Part shown: positions 22,055 through 33,438 of the stretch, one piece after another | Numbering within the stretch: the stretch's first letter is position 1 | Layout of the letters: the number at the start of each line of letters is the position of its first letter | Source of the DNA: Ashinkailepas kermadecensis | Lineage: Eukaryota > Arthropoda > Thecostraca > Neolepadidae | Direction: 5' to 3' | NCBI GenBank assembly: GCA_034440615.1 | Contig: JAOTOM010004617.1 | Location: 301,150-365,149, forward strand | Length of the DNA: 64,000 nt | Notes under the pieces: generated by a model | The model's input: the letters and a program-made list of their open reading frames with translations, nothing else | Database searches by the model: none | What the model was told of the DNA's origin: nothing | Translations under genes and position numbers: made by a program

Positions 22055-22920
22055 CGCGTCACCGCGTCTTAGAAGAACCACTTGGGAAAAAGGCCGGGAA
22101 GGGGACCAGGGATGACCCGAGAAGGGACTGCGAATGGGGATATAGGAGGCACGGCATGGAAGGGGTCAATATAAGCCGGCCGGGGAAGGGGACCGGGACC
22201 GGGGAAGGGGATACACTGCATGCACTATGCTCGAAGATGGAATCGTACAAATAATATAGCATGAAGTGCACTCTCATCACAAAGTTTACGGCCACAGCCT
22301 TATCTGTCCAGTTGATCGCAAGCTACAGCAATGAGCAATCCGTCAGCAGGCATAACAGTACATTTGCTAATTGATGCCAGTGAGATTGCACGTACACTAA
22401 AGTGCTGCTTTGTACAGATCAATACCGTCATGGCAATGCCATAGGAATGTACACTGAGGATGGTACAGGACAGAACGGGACAGGTGGAAGTGACATTGGG
22501 TGTAGATCGAGAAAGAGAACAGGGAAGGTGGCCGGATAACGGAATTGATAAAGGGCTTGCGATGTCTTCTAGTTTATTTTTTGTTGCTTACCCGAAACGA
22601 CCATCATTCGTACATGCCACAGTGCCATGAATTGATTCCTACGTTTTGCGTCCTTTGGGAATCATATTGGAACATTTGGGGAATGCATGCGTCCAAATGG
22701 GATAAAATTAGGTTACCAAAACTCCTCCGCTGAAACGAGCACCCGCAACAGTTGATGCTAGAAGTGAAGAACCCTCCCGACCATATTGGAATTGGAATAT
22801 GGACGCATATTCGAAAGCGTGTGGCCGAGCCCCGTTAGTTATTCTTGGTGATGAGCGTTCAAGTCCCACCTATTGTTGGTGCGACACCTATTCTGCTACG
22901 GACACTGAAAAACCATCATC
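22055..22920 (+). repeat. Dispersed repeat family P, copy 1
   Basis: Aligns by eye with 46646-47295 (same strand) and with 47980-48865 (opposite strand). Shared blocks: a purine-rich gaccggggaaggggac start, ctcgaagatggaatcgt, gtttgtacagatcaat-type words, caccatcattcgtacatgcc, and gcgacacctattctgctacg. A short frame with HSYMPQCHEL...VLWESYWNI is conserved between copies 1 and 3 but broken in each. The site 22748-22760 (acagttgatgcta) is the uninserted version of an insertion site in copy 3. Confidence 0.75.
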
Positions 22921-23044
22921 CCCTACTTTTCCTACTGTATAACGCAAGGTGTTCATTGGTGAAATAATTATATTCGCATGCGCTTTGTTCACCATGTTCA
23001 CCTGCACGAGACCCGTGCAGTTGAGTACTTGTTTGATCAATAAA

Positions 23045-23142
23045 ACAGCATAGCTGGAATAAACATAGTATAAACGTCTTGGTGTAAACATAGTATAAAC
23101 GTCATAGTATCAACATAGTATAAACGTCATAGTATAAACGTG
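23045..23142. repeat. Minisatellite (catagtataaacgt)n
   Basis: Four to six diverged units around aacatagtataaacgtcata. Confidence 0.8.
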
Positions 23143-23753
23143 ACGGCCGGAAGGACCTCAACCAGAAATTCCTATTCCTGGTTCCCAGAAATTCCTATAA
23201 GCCAGAAATAGAGCACCGTCAAGCCCCACCTGAGGTACAACCAGTCATCGGCGCCAAGTAGTCAGCGCCCCTGGAGACAGCTCCGATACGACATATCCTG
23301 GACAACACTGCCACATAAATGTGCCGTTCTCCGGACCTGACGACATTCTTCCGGATAGCTGCAAAACCCGCTGAAGTGCAATCGACTGGGAGTTGTCGGA
23401 GGTGTGCTATTAACCGATAGGAAATACTGACTGCTCACACCAAACAAATATTGGCATTATGAACAGGTGGTTGAAACTAAGTTCGGATTATAATAATCGT
23501 GCAATGAACGCCGTATCAAAGTGTTGCTGCTAGCCGTGTATCCAGACACACTCACCCAGTGTGCTTGTGGAGGGGAGGGGAAATGACACCCAGCTGGGAA
23601 TATTTATCCGCTCCTCCTCGCACGTTCGCAAGCAATTTTCCATTCCCGCCCTTCTGTGCTAAAATATGAAACCGTTACATTAAACGGATACAACCAAACG
23701 CAAATGTGCTGGATCAAGTTCGGGGACAAACAGTGCATGCCTTCCTCACGATT

Positions 23754-23980
23754 TTACACCACCACATTCTCAGTAGAATGACATACCACTCTGGCATCCT
23801 GATCGAGGGGAGCCCTGAGAGCCTGTACCAACCGCACGCCGGCGGTGGAAGCGCTGCCAACGCCACTGACCTGCAGCGGCACGTCCGGGTCCAGCTCGAA
23901 CGTGGCGCCGCTCTGTGGCCACGGCACGAACTTCTGCGTCTCGACGGCTGTTGCCAGGTACGATATGTGTTGCTGCGCCC
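23754..23980 (-). CDS. Candidate host exon, unrecognised
   Basis: A minus-strand frame without its own start reads YLATAVETQKFVPWPQSG, then FELDPDVPLQVSGVG and AGVRLVQALRAPLDQDARV before a stop at 23754-23756. Codons are strongly GC-ending (GTC GAG ACG CAG AAG TTC GTG CCG), unlike the surrounding AT-rich DNA, as in an exon. An AG acceptor-like site with CAACACATAT following lies near 23980 and a strong donor-like CAG|GTCAGT lies at 23865-23873, so the true exon could be only about 105 bases. I do not recognise the family. Confidence 0.25.
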
Positions 23981-24049
23981 GTTCCTATAAGCCAGGTCAG
24001 TAAATATTGCATCTCATGACAATTCGACAAGGGCATAACACCCAATATG

Positions 24050-24985
24050 TTATATTTTGCTGAAAATATTTGTGTGGGGTTATATGATGCGCCGAATCCA
24101 GCTATCCCATTTTATAAAGATCAGGTTAACGGACAAGGAGTTATTGCATCGGACATTTCTGAGATGTCAACAAACAAGGGTGTCTTTTGAGGTCCTTAAT
24201 ACAATACAGAACAATCCGAATTGTGCAAATGTATATATCGCTGAACTCACAATAATCCACTGCATCTTTTGGCTATTTCGGAATTTACGTTTACGTGTCA
24301 TTTGAACTCGGGACATCATGACCTACCTTAACTATCGGGACAGTCACAATGCGATTTGAATTAGTGCAAAAGTAAAGTTCGATATCATATCTTTCGAAGC
24401 AAAAAATAAGGTTTGCTCCCATGTCTGTGGGCTCCCGACCCATGTCGTTCCTTTGAGCCCACTCGGAAGTTTCCGACGTTTCCTATCTCGGTCCAATCGC
24501 CGTCTCTCAGTGCACCTTCACGATGAAAGTCAGCTGCCATTTCAACAGTCTGAGAGCAAACTGGGTACTGATGCTGGCCTCCGTCTAACGCGAAGCTGCA
24601 GCCCCCAAGACTGATACGGAGGACATCCGGTGTTTTGCTGAGCGGGGTCGCTCTGCGCCTTCTGAATTGTGCTGCTATGAAAGCCCCACAATACGGATTT
24701 GTCGCATCAGCCGGAAGCAGGTTTTCGAGAAGAAGAAAAAATGTTGCACGATACAATTCTAGTCCAATCCGCCGTATGGTCTTCGTTTCAGAAAATAATA
24801 ATTGCATACTTTCTGCGACCTGCGGAAAAAAGCAACATAGCCCTATGTAAATTGGGGAAAAAGCTGGTTTGGAGCCCGACCAATACTACATATACCATAT
24901 ACCATACCCCGGCCAATATACCAGAACTTGTATGGGACGCCAGGAGCCAGCACCTCCAATGAAGGCGTCTTGTGAAGTTTCATCC
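24050..24985. other. No gene recognised
   Basis: A 140-codon minus frame (24385-24807) has no recognisable domain and overlaps competing frames; it is not called as a gene. Confidence 0.4.
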
Positions 24986-24994
24986 CCGGGTTTG

Positions 24995-25372
24995 CCCAGA
25001 CTCAGTGGCTCAATCGATAGGGAGTCGGACTCTTGGTCGTAAGGTCGCGGGTTCGAATCCCGTAGCCGGCGGGATTACTGAGTCCACCCATACCGCAAGG
25101 GCGCCGGCTTTTCTCCGGTGACGTGCTAGGCGGGCACGCGTACCCCAGCCCCACGAGGGCGCCAGCTTCATCCAACACTGCAACACCAGGCCCTTTCTTG
25201 TCACGAGCAGGTAGACCAGCTTCCCCTGGTTCACCCATCCACTCAGTTGTATCGGTGCCAGTTGCGATGGCGGAACAACACTCCTCTCTGATCCCGATAT
25301 CCCGGAGGGGCGAGCGGACCCCATACGCCAGTGACGCCAAGGCCAAGTGACAAGTGTGCCTTCACTGATCAT
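24995..25372 (+). mobile_element. tRNA-derived SINE
   Basis: The 5' part carries a polymerase III A box (tggctcaatcgatagg, about 25013) and a perfect B box (GGTTCGAATCC, about 25050) in tRNA-like spacing. The flanking bases cannot form an acceptor stem, so it is a SINE head and not a tRNA gene. About 300 bases of GC-rich body follow. Within the body 25276-25312 is a 37-base module (34 of 37 identical) also present, inverted, at 39375-39411 in the leader of the I-like LINE. No A-tail or target duplication was identified with certainty. Confidence 0.7.
25050..25060 (+). promoter_or_regulatory. Polymerase III B box of the SINE
   Basis: GGTTCGAATCC is an exact match to the B-box consensus; the A box lies about 37 bases upstream. 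Confidence 0.7.
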
Positions 25373-25845
25373 GTAGCGAAGCAGCGCACCTCCGAAACAT
25401 GAAGCCCCAATGTGTGGACTACGAGCGAGGACAGGACCCTTATGCGTCCTTTCGCCGCACTTATCCGTCTTACGTCAAGGAAATATAAATGATCGCACTT
25501 CACACCAACAAATTAACTTTCCGTGAGTCTAGGGACCTGTACGACCCATCCGAAAACATCCTACGCCTCGAAAGTTCTAAACACCACATCAGTTCCACAC
25601 AAGCTACAGGAAAATAAATTCGATGAATTGATCGCACACCTATGTGCGCCTCTCCGCTCCCTTGCCGTATTCATCGCCACGCCAACGATTCCTCAAAACC
25701 ACGTGGCTGAGCCCACAGAGGCGGCAAGCCGAGTTGCTCGCCGCCGCCCCTGAGGTTGCCGTTACGTCACCTGCTACCGAGCGGGTTCCGGGTGACCAGC
25801 GAAAAAAATAGGCCCGCCAAGCCTTCGAACAGCCACCTGGATCCC
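25373..25845. other. No gene recognised
   Basis: Short frames only; no recognisable domain. Confidence 0.4.
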
Positions 25846-25849
25846 TTAC

Positions 25850-26590
25850 CCCTCACCCCCACTGATCCCGCATCGGGAAAAAAACACGTCCGGCCCAGAG
25901 AACTCCACGGAACCACGCACCTGGGCCAGAAAAATCGCACCGGAACACCAAGAAATCGAGTTCCAGCCCCATAAAATCACGCTGGGGCACAAAAATTAGC
26001 GTCAGGAACGCCAAATGATCACCGCGAGGCCCTAAAAACTGGACGGGAGGCCGAAACGCACCCATCAAGCGCATTGAGTGTCGTGAAGGGCGGTAGGACT
26101 TCACCATGAGCTGGAAACCTAAATAAACTCACCAGAAGCTTTCAAAGGCACACCGGCCGCAAGAACAGCATAGGGTCCTCAAAATGAGGCTGAGGGCCAG
26201 CAAAAAGCAACATGGTCCTCAAAAGGGACAGAGGCGGACCAGGGATCAAATATATATATTTGCGTCTCCGAAAACTCGCCAGTCTTCAAAAACACGGTCC
26301 ACAAAAAAGCAACAAAGCTCTAAAAAGCACCGTAGTTCACAAACGTGCCGGGCCCCTGACAACAATTGTGCCCTGCCCTTAATGCACAGGGGCCCTGAGG
26401 GCCTAAATCACATTAGTACGCGAAGAAAAACGCAACGTGTCAAAAAAGGACACCGAACCAGCTTCTCGGTTCGCATATTTAGCCAATCTGGGAGCATATT
26501 TAGACAAGTAGATTAGGTGCGTCAAGCCTCAGAGGGGTTTTCGGATTTCTTTCCCACCTGAAAATGTGGGAAGAAGAGAAATAATCATCG
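25850..26590 (-). repeat. GC-rich array family G, copy 2 (inverted)
   Basis: Reverse orientation relative to the copies at 1-1875 and 39985-41195. Shared landmarks with the latter: gaagaaaaacgcaacg, gaaaa(c/t)gtgggaagaagagaa and the terminal aatcatcgaattgaatt at 26584. The array part (25850-26360) is short and strongly diverged, so this copy is truncated or partly deleted. Confidence 0.65.
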
Positions 26591-26599
26591 AATTGAATT

Positions 26600-28185
26600 C
26601 ATCGAATTTTCCCCGAGAACCTCCATAGGAAGCATTCCATGGCGTAAAATATAGTACAAGACTATCATGCGGAAGCAATTAGCAAAACATCGAGGCATGG
26701 CCAACATGGCCCGAGCAGAATCGTACGAAATAGAGACGCATACAAGGTAGTGTGGGCCCTGTCCCTCACACATAGAAACCAAAAATACACTGAATCACAC
26801 AATAAATTTCGAGATTTGTATCATGCAAAAGCCGGAATTTTGAAAGCGTTCTCAAAGTGTTCTATTTCATAGCCTTTTTCGTCGGTTAGTGCCGTTGAGG
26901 AACGAACAGTACACTGATCATCACATCGCCAAACGTGCTAAGTGCGGTTTGGAATTAGATAGGGAGTGAGTTCCGGGTTCGTCCGTTACTTAATGTAAAA
27001 GCTAGTCGGCAAGACAGGACGAGACGGACCCGACTGCCGTCTGTGACGGATAACGTGAGACGACTGACGCATTTTACCGAGGAGACGGTTTGCAAGCCGT
27101 CCTTCCACGGGCGAGAAATTCCATGGGCCCACACGTGAGTAACGAAATAGCCTCCTTCACCCCTCGCCAGAGGAGACAGAAGGATGACTTAAAAGACGGG
27201 AAATGGCGAACACACACCCTTGGTGCCGGCAAGACGGGACATTTCACAGGGCAGCGGGATAACTTGAGTAATTATGGGCCGCAAATCCCTCCGGCATGGT
27301 GATCACAGCGCGGAAGGGCATGCCGAGGGTGGTAAGACCCGACGGGGTCAATGGGTAGGCTCGCAGGCAGCGGCACCCAATTTTGGTTCGGGATGAACGC
27401 TGTGCGCATGGCATAGGTAACATCCAAAAACGGCCAGGTTGGTATTCCTTCCCCGTCTCAGCTATTCCAGTAGGCCTGGACCTCTCGATATTAGCAAGGC
27501 GTTCCGCAAGACCCAAAGGATAGGACAGACAGGGGATTTTGTGGATCTCCCTCTATGACCCCGGGCAGGAGAGGTTAGAAAGACGATTGGGGGACCACCC
27601 CGACCGTTTTGTGGCCCAGGACCACCTGTGGGGTTGGCTGCCGATAGCAAGTTTCAGCGTACAAGCCCCGGCAGGGCGACGATTGATTTAATGCTAGGTA
27701 TGCCGACCACTATTACCCAAGCCCCAACATAAGACCCAAGCAGAGACTAACGGAATGTCGCCACCCAGTGTATCAAGCCTTGAAGGCAGTAACAAATAGT
27801 AATTACCATAACAACCAAGGGTGTGGCGCCCGCCGGCCTCAATTGTGGACCTGAGCACGGGTAATTCAACGATTAACTTTGGGCCAGTAAGCCCTAAACA
27901 TCGATCCGAGAAAGTAAGACTTACTGAATGTTCAGAGGTGTCGATTTTTGAAAACATTGGGGGGGGGGCGAAGTGTCAACGTACTTAACACCCCCCTCAA
28001 TCAAAAGCTCATCGGATTTCGCGCACTATATTTTCCGACCTCAATAATTCTGATCTTTTAATTTGACGATGTGTATCCTTATGCTTATTCAGCATCCTCG
28101 CCAACGAGCAAAATCGTCCAGTAACAAAGTCACATAAGCAAAAGAGCAGAACACAGCACATGTCAACATACAAACTTAGCATAGC
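26600..28185. other. No gene recognised
   Basis: Several short frames, none recognisable. A G11 run at about 27959-27968 is followed by ttaacacccccc, resembling the G/C-run ends of the MITE-like elements, but no partner end was found. Confidence 0.4.
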
Positions 28186-28186
28186 A

Positions 28187-28234
<48 letters not shown>
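28187..28234. repeat. (GTC)n microsatellite
   Basis: Sixteen uninterrupted trinucleotides. A shorter tract of the same repeat lies at 49068-49093. Confidence 0.95.
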
Positions 28235-28235
<1 letters not shown>

Positions 28236-28239
28236 ACGT

Positions 28240-30350
28240 CACCCACCCCTCACTCCACACACCAACAAACACACACCGGCTTAAATAAAACATTTCTGCG
28301 TCCATATGCAGGCTAAAACACACCGGCCTTGATGGAGCATCGGAGCACAGCAGGCATGAACTGTGATGACGATGGGTGAAGCTATTTCCTTGGTGCCTAA
28401 CATTAGGGAGGGGCGAAGCCAAAGTTTTGGTGGTGCGAGTTCAGGGTCGGGGAGGGGCACAGCTTCCACAAAAACATATAAATATTAAACAATGTCCTCT
28501 GATCAAACATGTGCATTGATGTAGTCATCGTGATCGTCAATTCTAGTCAGTCACCACACACGACACCAAGCAAATTAAAATGCACAACGGATCACAGACA
28601 TCAATCAGCACAATCGACCTACTATTTTTTGTTTACAACAGTCTAAAAACCCCACCCGTACCCAATGGCACAGCCAAGAGCAAGAGTAGGACACACTGGG
28701 TGCATGCCTTTCCGGTCACGGCCAAGGAGTCCGAAAAGGTCAGCCCAGGAGATTCCCAGAAGTGCCATCCGACGGCTTTGAAATGAATGTGTCGGCTCGA
28801 ATGGTTTCTTTGCTAGAGTCGGAAATAAAAGTACAAAACTTCGGAAAGTAGGAATAATGTCAGGATTCAACATAGTTTTCAAATCGGTGGAATTGGAATG
28901 GGCCCCGCACCAGGTGTGTCGCAACAGGAGCATTTTCACTGCAACCCTGTTAGTACTTGTAATCCTTTCCTTCCAAAAGTTAATGCGGATTTTTATATAC
29001 CTTTGGTGGCGCTTGGACCCCACCGTTTTTGCCTTATTGACCTCATTCACCAATTTGATTTATAATTCCCCCTGAAATTGACTTGAGATGGACCAAGGAG
29101 GATAATATTCAAAAATCTCCAAAATGCCACCATTGGCAGTAATTGCAGGATAGCAGCACCAAATCCAGATCATACTGTTCTTTCATCAAATCAAATAACT
29201 CTGCTTTCCCAAAATGTCAATCAAGGTCAAGGTTAATAAACGGAGGTCAGGTCAAATTATCTCTTCTTATCGCAGTAAGGGGAAAACTTTTCGTGCAGAA
29301 CATGATATGAGAATGATATAGACATTCTGCTTTCAAATATGTGACAAGGTTAATGGTGTTAGGTCAGGCCAAGTATTATGGATATTCTACACTGCCGTCT
29401 TGTGTGTGGAGTTGGGATTTGTGTGCGAGTCCGCTGCCTTGGCGACATTGCGGCCGCAATGTCGTCTTATGCCGAATGCTACTGGTCCTTGTGAATTGAA
29501 ATTTTAATTCGGTTTTAGAGCCACCGAAGACACCATGACATTGTGTGAACAAACAATGATCCGAGATGGCCCGACTTCGTGTTTCCGGACCATATTATAT
29601 AAAGCAAATATAAAGCATATAAAGCTAAAGAGCAAATATAAAGAGGTGCAAAATGTCGGACACTAGAAGCACATGGCAGACGTAAGGAGTCTTCATATAG
29701 GTGCGAGGGACACTAATAAGGCCAGAAGGGTGCCACACCCAAAAGCATTTCTGGCCGCGCTGCTGTCAGTACCTGTAATCATTACCCTAGTGGAAGTAAG
29801 TCAGTCTCGCTGCTGACAAAATTTGCTTTTCTGATGGCATCAATATCCATCGATCGAAATGCGCAAGAAGAGCAGCTGTGTCTCAATCAGATTCAATGGC
29901 TGTGGCGAATTGGGAAATATGAATGCATGGGTGACATTGGTATCTATTAATGGTTAGGTGAACGGTAGAATGCGGAGAAAGTGACAACTAATGCACACAA
30001 AACTGCTCGGAAAGATGATGCAAAGCCGTGACTAATCCTACACCGTTCACTGTGACTGACCAGGGCCGTGGAGAACGCACCGTCTACCAGGGTTGGGATT
30101 ATACTTTGCAATCCTGGAGGAGGAGAGGACAATTTTTCAGTGATGGAATACGGAGAGGATATTTTCCCTCAAACCTTGGCATCAGAATCTAACTTTGAAG
30201 CTTCAGGTGAATCTTGAGCACTTTACCACGAGGCAATGAATTGTCGAACAACACCATCAGACGTACAAATTGAAAACACATGGAGGAAACAACATGGAGG
30301 ATAATTTTGTGAATAGGATAATGCTATGGATGTCAAAATCCAGGAAAAGC
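28240..30350. other. No gene recognised
   Basis: Unique-looking sequence with scattered AGGTCA words (29220-29260, 29360) and no element ends. Frames such as 28643-29053 minus have no recognisable domain. Confidence 0.4.
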
Positions 30351-30354
30351 CCGT

Positions 30355-30875
30355 TTTTTCGACCCTGATGTCCACTGTGGCGGGCCAGAGTCGCAGAGCA
30401 CACCGTCCACTGTGGCAGACCCGGGCTGTGAAGCACACCTTCTACTATGGCGGAACAGAGCCGCGAAGCACACCATCCACTCTGGTGGACCGGTGCCGCG
30501 GAGCACACGGTCCACCTTAACGGACCGGAGCCGTGGAGCACACCGTCCACTGTGGCGGACCAGGGCTGCGGAGTACATCATCAACTGTGGCAAACCATGG
30601 TCGCGAAGTACACCGTGCACTATGGTGGACCGGGGCCGTGGGGCACACCTACTATGACGGACTAGGGCCGCGAAGCATAGCATCCACTGCGGCGGATCAG
30701 GACCGCGGAGTACATCATCTACTATGGTGGATCAGGGTCGCCGAGCAAGCCGACCACTGTGGCGGATCAGGGCCGTTGAGTACACCGTCCATTGTAACGG
30801 ACCGGGGCCGCGGAGCACACCGTCCACTGTGGCGGATCAGGGCCGTGGAGTACACCGTCCATCGCGGCGGATTAT
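30355..30875. repeat. 35-bp minisatellite, about 15 copies
   Basis: Unit agcacaccgtccactgtggc plus ggaccagggccgcgg, with point changes in each copy. Because 35 is not a multiple of 3, related peptides appear in all frames of both strands and no frame is a gene. It lies just upstream of the 5'-truncated LINE. Confidence 0.9.
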
Positions 30876-30972
30876 AGCTATCAACAGGTTAAATTATGTC
30901 ATGCCATGGCAGTGGCGTACCAAGAATTTGCGAGAAGAGGTAAACTGATTTGGAAGGTGCCCACGTACTCCC

Positions 30973-31031
30973 GTGGTGGTGGTGGATTTGTGCTTTAGGG
31001 CGCATCGACTGCGTTGGTCATTTTGCGCCCA
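30973..31031 (-). repeat. SINE-like 3' tail (hairpin plus tail), family S copy
   Basis: Read on the minus strand: tgggcgc, then gaccaacgcagtcgatgcgccc, then taaagcacaaat and a (ccacc)n tail. GGGCGC and GCGCCC pair as a stem. The same core with an (aacc)n tail is at 42568-42625 and 45029-45084, and a 29-base end piece at 48189-48217. Confidence 0.6.
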
Positions 31032-31039
31032 TAACATTA

Positions 31040-33220
31040 TAACCTGTCATAACATTATTGTCGTCAAGCGACTGTTCAATAGAATTGACCGCGAAGCTTT
31101 TAACATTCGTTTGTATGATTTTGATTGGTCTCAAGTGTACAATGCCGTCACTCCCGATGATAAATGGTCCGCGTTCCGTCATCTGTTTGTATTTAATCTT
31201 GACCTAGTTGCGCCTTTGCGCCGAGTTGCCGCGCAGCAGAAGAGAGCACCCCCGCTGTCAGCTGACACGCGCCGACTACTGCAGCGCCGCAGTGCGGCAC
31301 TCTCCGGAAACGACCGCGCAGAGTATGGCAGGCTCAATAGGCAATGTAGTTCGGCTATCCGTAGTGATTGCGTTTCTCAATACACTGGAGAGATCAACAG
31401 GGGAGGGAGAGGCAGTTTGTGGCGTGTACTACAGCCAGTAATAGGGTCCAAAAAGGGTAAGAATTTCATTTCGAACATTTCACCAGATCAACTGAACGAT
31501 TACTATGCTTCGATTGGACCTGCCACCTCCAGGAGCGTGACGCCTGCCACGGTCAAGGTTTCCACGCTGCTGCCCCGTGTGACGACGAACGCGTTTAAAG
31601 TTTATCCTATTGATTTCAACACTTTTTGTATGACTCTAGGTACGATGAAAACTTCTAAAACTACAGGACTAGATGGTATTAGCGTTTCTATGGTTCAGAC
31701 TTTCTTTTATGGCATCGGATATCCCCTTCTAGACGTGATAAACTCCAGTCTCGTCACCGGTCGCGTTCCAGCAGTGTGGAAGCACGCCCTTGTCACGCCA
31801 ATCCCCAAAACCAAGGTAGTTGCGGCGCCATCCGACACACGACCCATTTCGATACTTCCGGCCATCACAAAAATCGTAGAACGTGTTGTGCAGAAACAGC
31901 TTTATCAGTACATTGAGGAAAATTACTTGCTTTCGGACGCACAACACGGTTATCGAAAACAGCATTCTACCGAATCAGCACTTCATGTAATCACCGACAC
32001 AGCACTACGAGCAATGGATCGCGGTGAAATTTCGATTATGGTACTCCTAGATCTCTCAAAATGCTTCGATGTCGTCCCACATTCCAAATTACTCGAAAAA
32101 CGAGAAGCCTATGGAATACATACGGACTGGTTCCGCAGCTACCTCGCCGGCCATACACAGCAGGTGCAGATGAGCGGACACGAGTCCGGCGCGGGCCGGT
32201 GCAGGGCCGAGCTGTGCAGGGGCGCAGCCGGATGCGTCTGTGGGGCTGGGGGAGGCAACCTCTCAAAAACTCAGGCCATCAAAACTGGAATTTTCCAGGG
32301 GGGAGCGCTGTCTTGTATTTTGTACGCGCTGTATGCTAATGATCTGAGCATGTGCGTCGGCGACGACGTGACTACCGTGACGTACGCTGATGACTCATCC
32401 CTGATCATTGGTGGCAAAAAGCGGGACTTGAATTTAATCATCCAGCGCATGGAAGCCGCCCTCAGCTCTGCCTACCAATGGTTCTGCCACAATGGCATGA
32501 AGGTAAACACCGCGAAGACGCAGATGGTTGTCCTCGGCACGCAGGCCATGCTCCGTAACCTGCCACCGGTCACTCTAAATGTTTGTGGAACAACTATTTC
32601 GGACTCACGAGCAGCAAAATGTCTCGGCCTCACCATCGATCGTCACCTCACCTATCAGGCTCACATTGACGCGACTGCCAAAAAAGCAACAGGTATTCTC
32701 ATGGTCCTAATTCATGCGCGTCATGTCATACCACATTCGGCTCTAAAACTCATAGTAGAATCGTTAGCAGTATCAGTTGTCCGATACTGTATCTCTGTGT
32801 ATGGCTCGGCGGGCGTGACACAGGTGCGACGCGTGCAGAAGATAATTAACTTCTGCGCAAGTAGTGACTGGGAGGCGGCGTTACTCCCACATCTCTGATG
32901 CGCTGGAGCAGATGGGCTGGTTGCGCGCGTGCCAGCTGACCACCTACCATACTGTCTCTTTTCTGGAACGTGTACTAGTGTCAGGGCAGCCCGCCACCCT
33001 CCGTGCGAGCATTGGTCCCCGGGGCCGAGAATTGCACGGGCGCGAGACCCGACGCGCCGACCATCTAACCCTCCACCAAATAAGGACGGAGTCGGGTCGC
33101 CGGAGGCTGTGTTACCGGGCTGTCCTGGCACTTAATGAGACGGAACTCGCTCCCGGAATTCCCCAATTCAAGGTGAAATTGAAGGCGGGGATTTTGGCAA
33201 CAGGGGATGGTGTGGCGTGA
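31040..33220 (+). pseudogene. LINE reverse transcriptase ORF2, truncated and frameshifted
   Basis: The frame is open to 32898. In order: linker (FNIRLYDFDWSQVYNAV), fingers (TSKTTGLDGISVSMV), WKHALVTPIPKTK, RPISILPAITKIVERVV, HGYRKQHSTESAL, palm A with the first catalytic Asp (LLDLSKCFDVVPH), the GIFQGGALSCILYALY box and the catalytic YADD (about 32383-32394), then thumb (AAKCLGLTIDRHLT). At about 32855-32870 a one-base shift moves the rest to another frame, where RYSHISDALEQMGWLRACQL to the stop at 33220 completes the C terminus. Between palm A and the GIFQGG box a GC-rich stretch (32171-32256, rich in C, G, A and R codons) looks inserted. The product would copy LINE RNA at a nicked target; without endonuclease this copy cannot act alone. 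Confidence 0.75.
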
Positions 33221-33388
33221 CGGTCAACTCTGTGGTGCGGCGAGGCTCTTGCTGTTTATGTGTGTATGTTTTTATGGTGTTTTTATTTTTAATTGATCGT
33301 ACACCTACTTTCCATTTTATCGCTTTTAGTATTCGACGTGGCATTGTGAAAAACCGTTTTACTAACCATGTGAATTGGACCTCTGCCG

Positions 33389-33394
33389 AATAAA
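33389..33394 (+). terminator. Polyadenylation signal AATAAA of the plus-strand LINE
   Basis: AATAAA lies immediately before the (TGAGTT)3 tail. Confidence 0.55.
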
Positions 33395-33438
33395 TGAGTT
33401 TGAGTTTGAGTTTGTTGGGCGATGGGTCTTAGGTCATA

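Larger units (their letters stand above)
31040..33414 (+). mobile_element. 5'-truncated non-LTR retrotransposon (Jockey/CR1/L2-type)
   Basis: Contains the end of the linker, a full reverse transcriptase region and the C-terminal tail, but no endonuclease, so the copy is 5'-truncated as is usual for LINE insertions. It ends with AATAAA (33389-33394) and a (TGAGTT)3 microsatellite tail (33395-33414), a typical 3' end for this group. The next element, on the minus strand, begins right after, giving a tail-to-tail pair. Confidence 0.8.

Noticed and set aside
25010..25077. Possible functional tRNA gene
   Set aside because: A and B boxes are good but no acceptor stem can be drawn and a SINE body follows.
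30257..30948. Several frames of 97-116 codons on both strands
   Set aside because: Products of the 35-bp minisatellite.
30961..30974. 14-base match ccacgtactcccgt to 39502-39515 at the I-like LINE's 5' end
   Set aside because: Several 14-base matches are expected by chance in 64 kb compared with itself on both strands, and nothing beyond it aligns.
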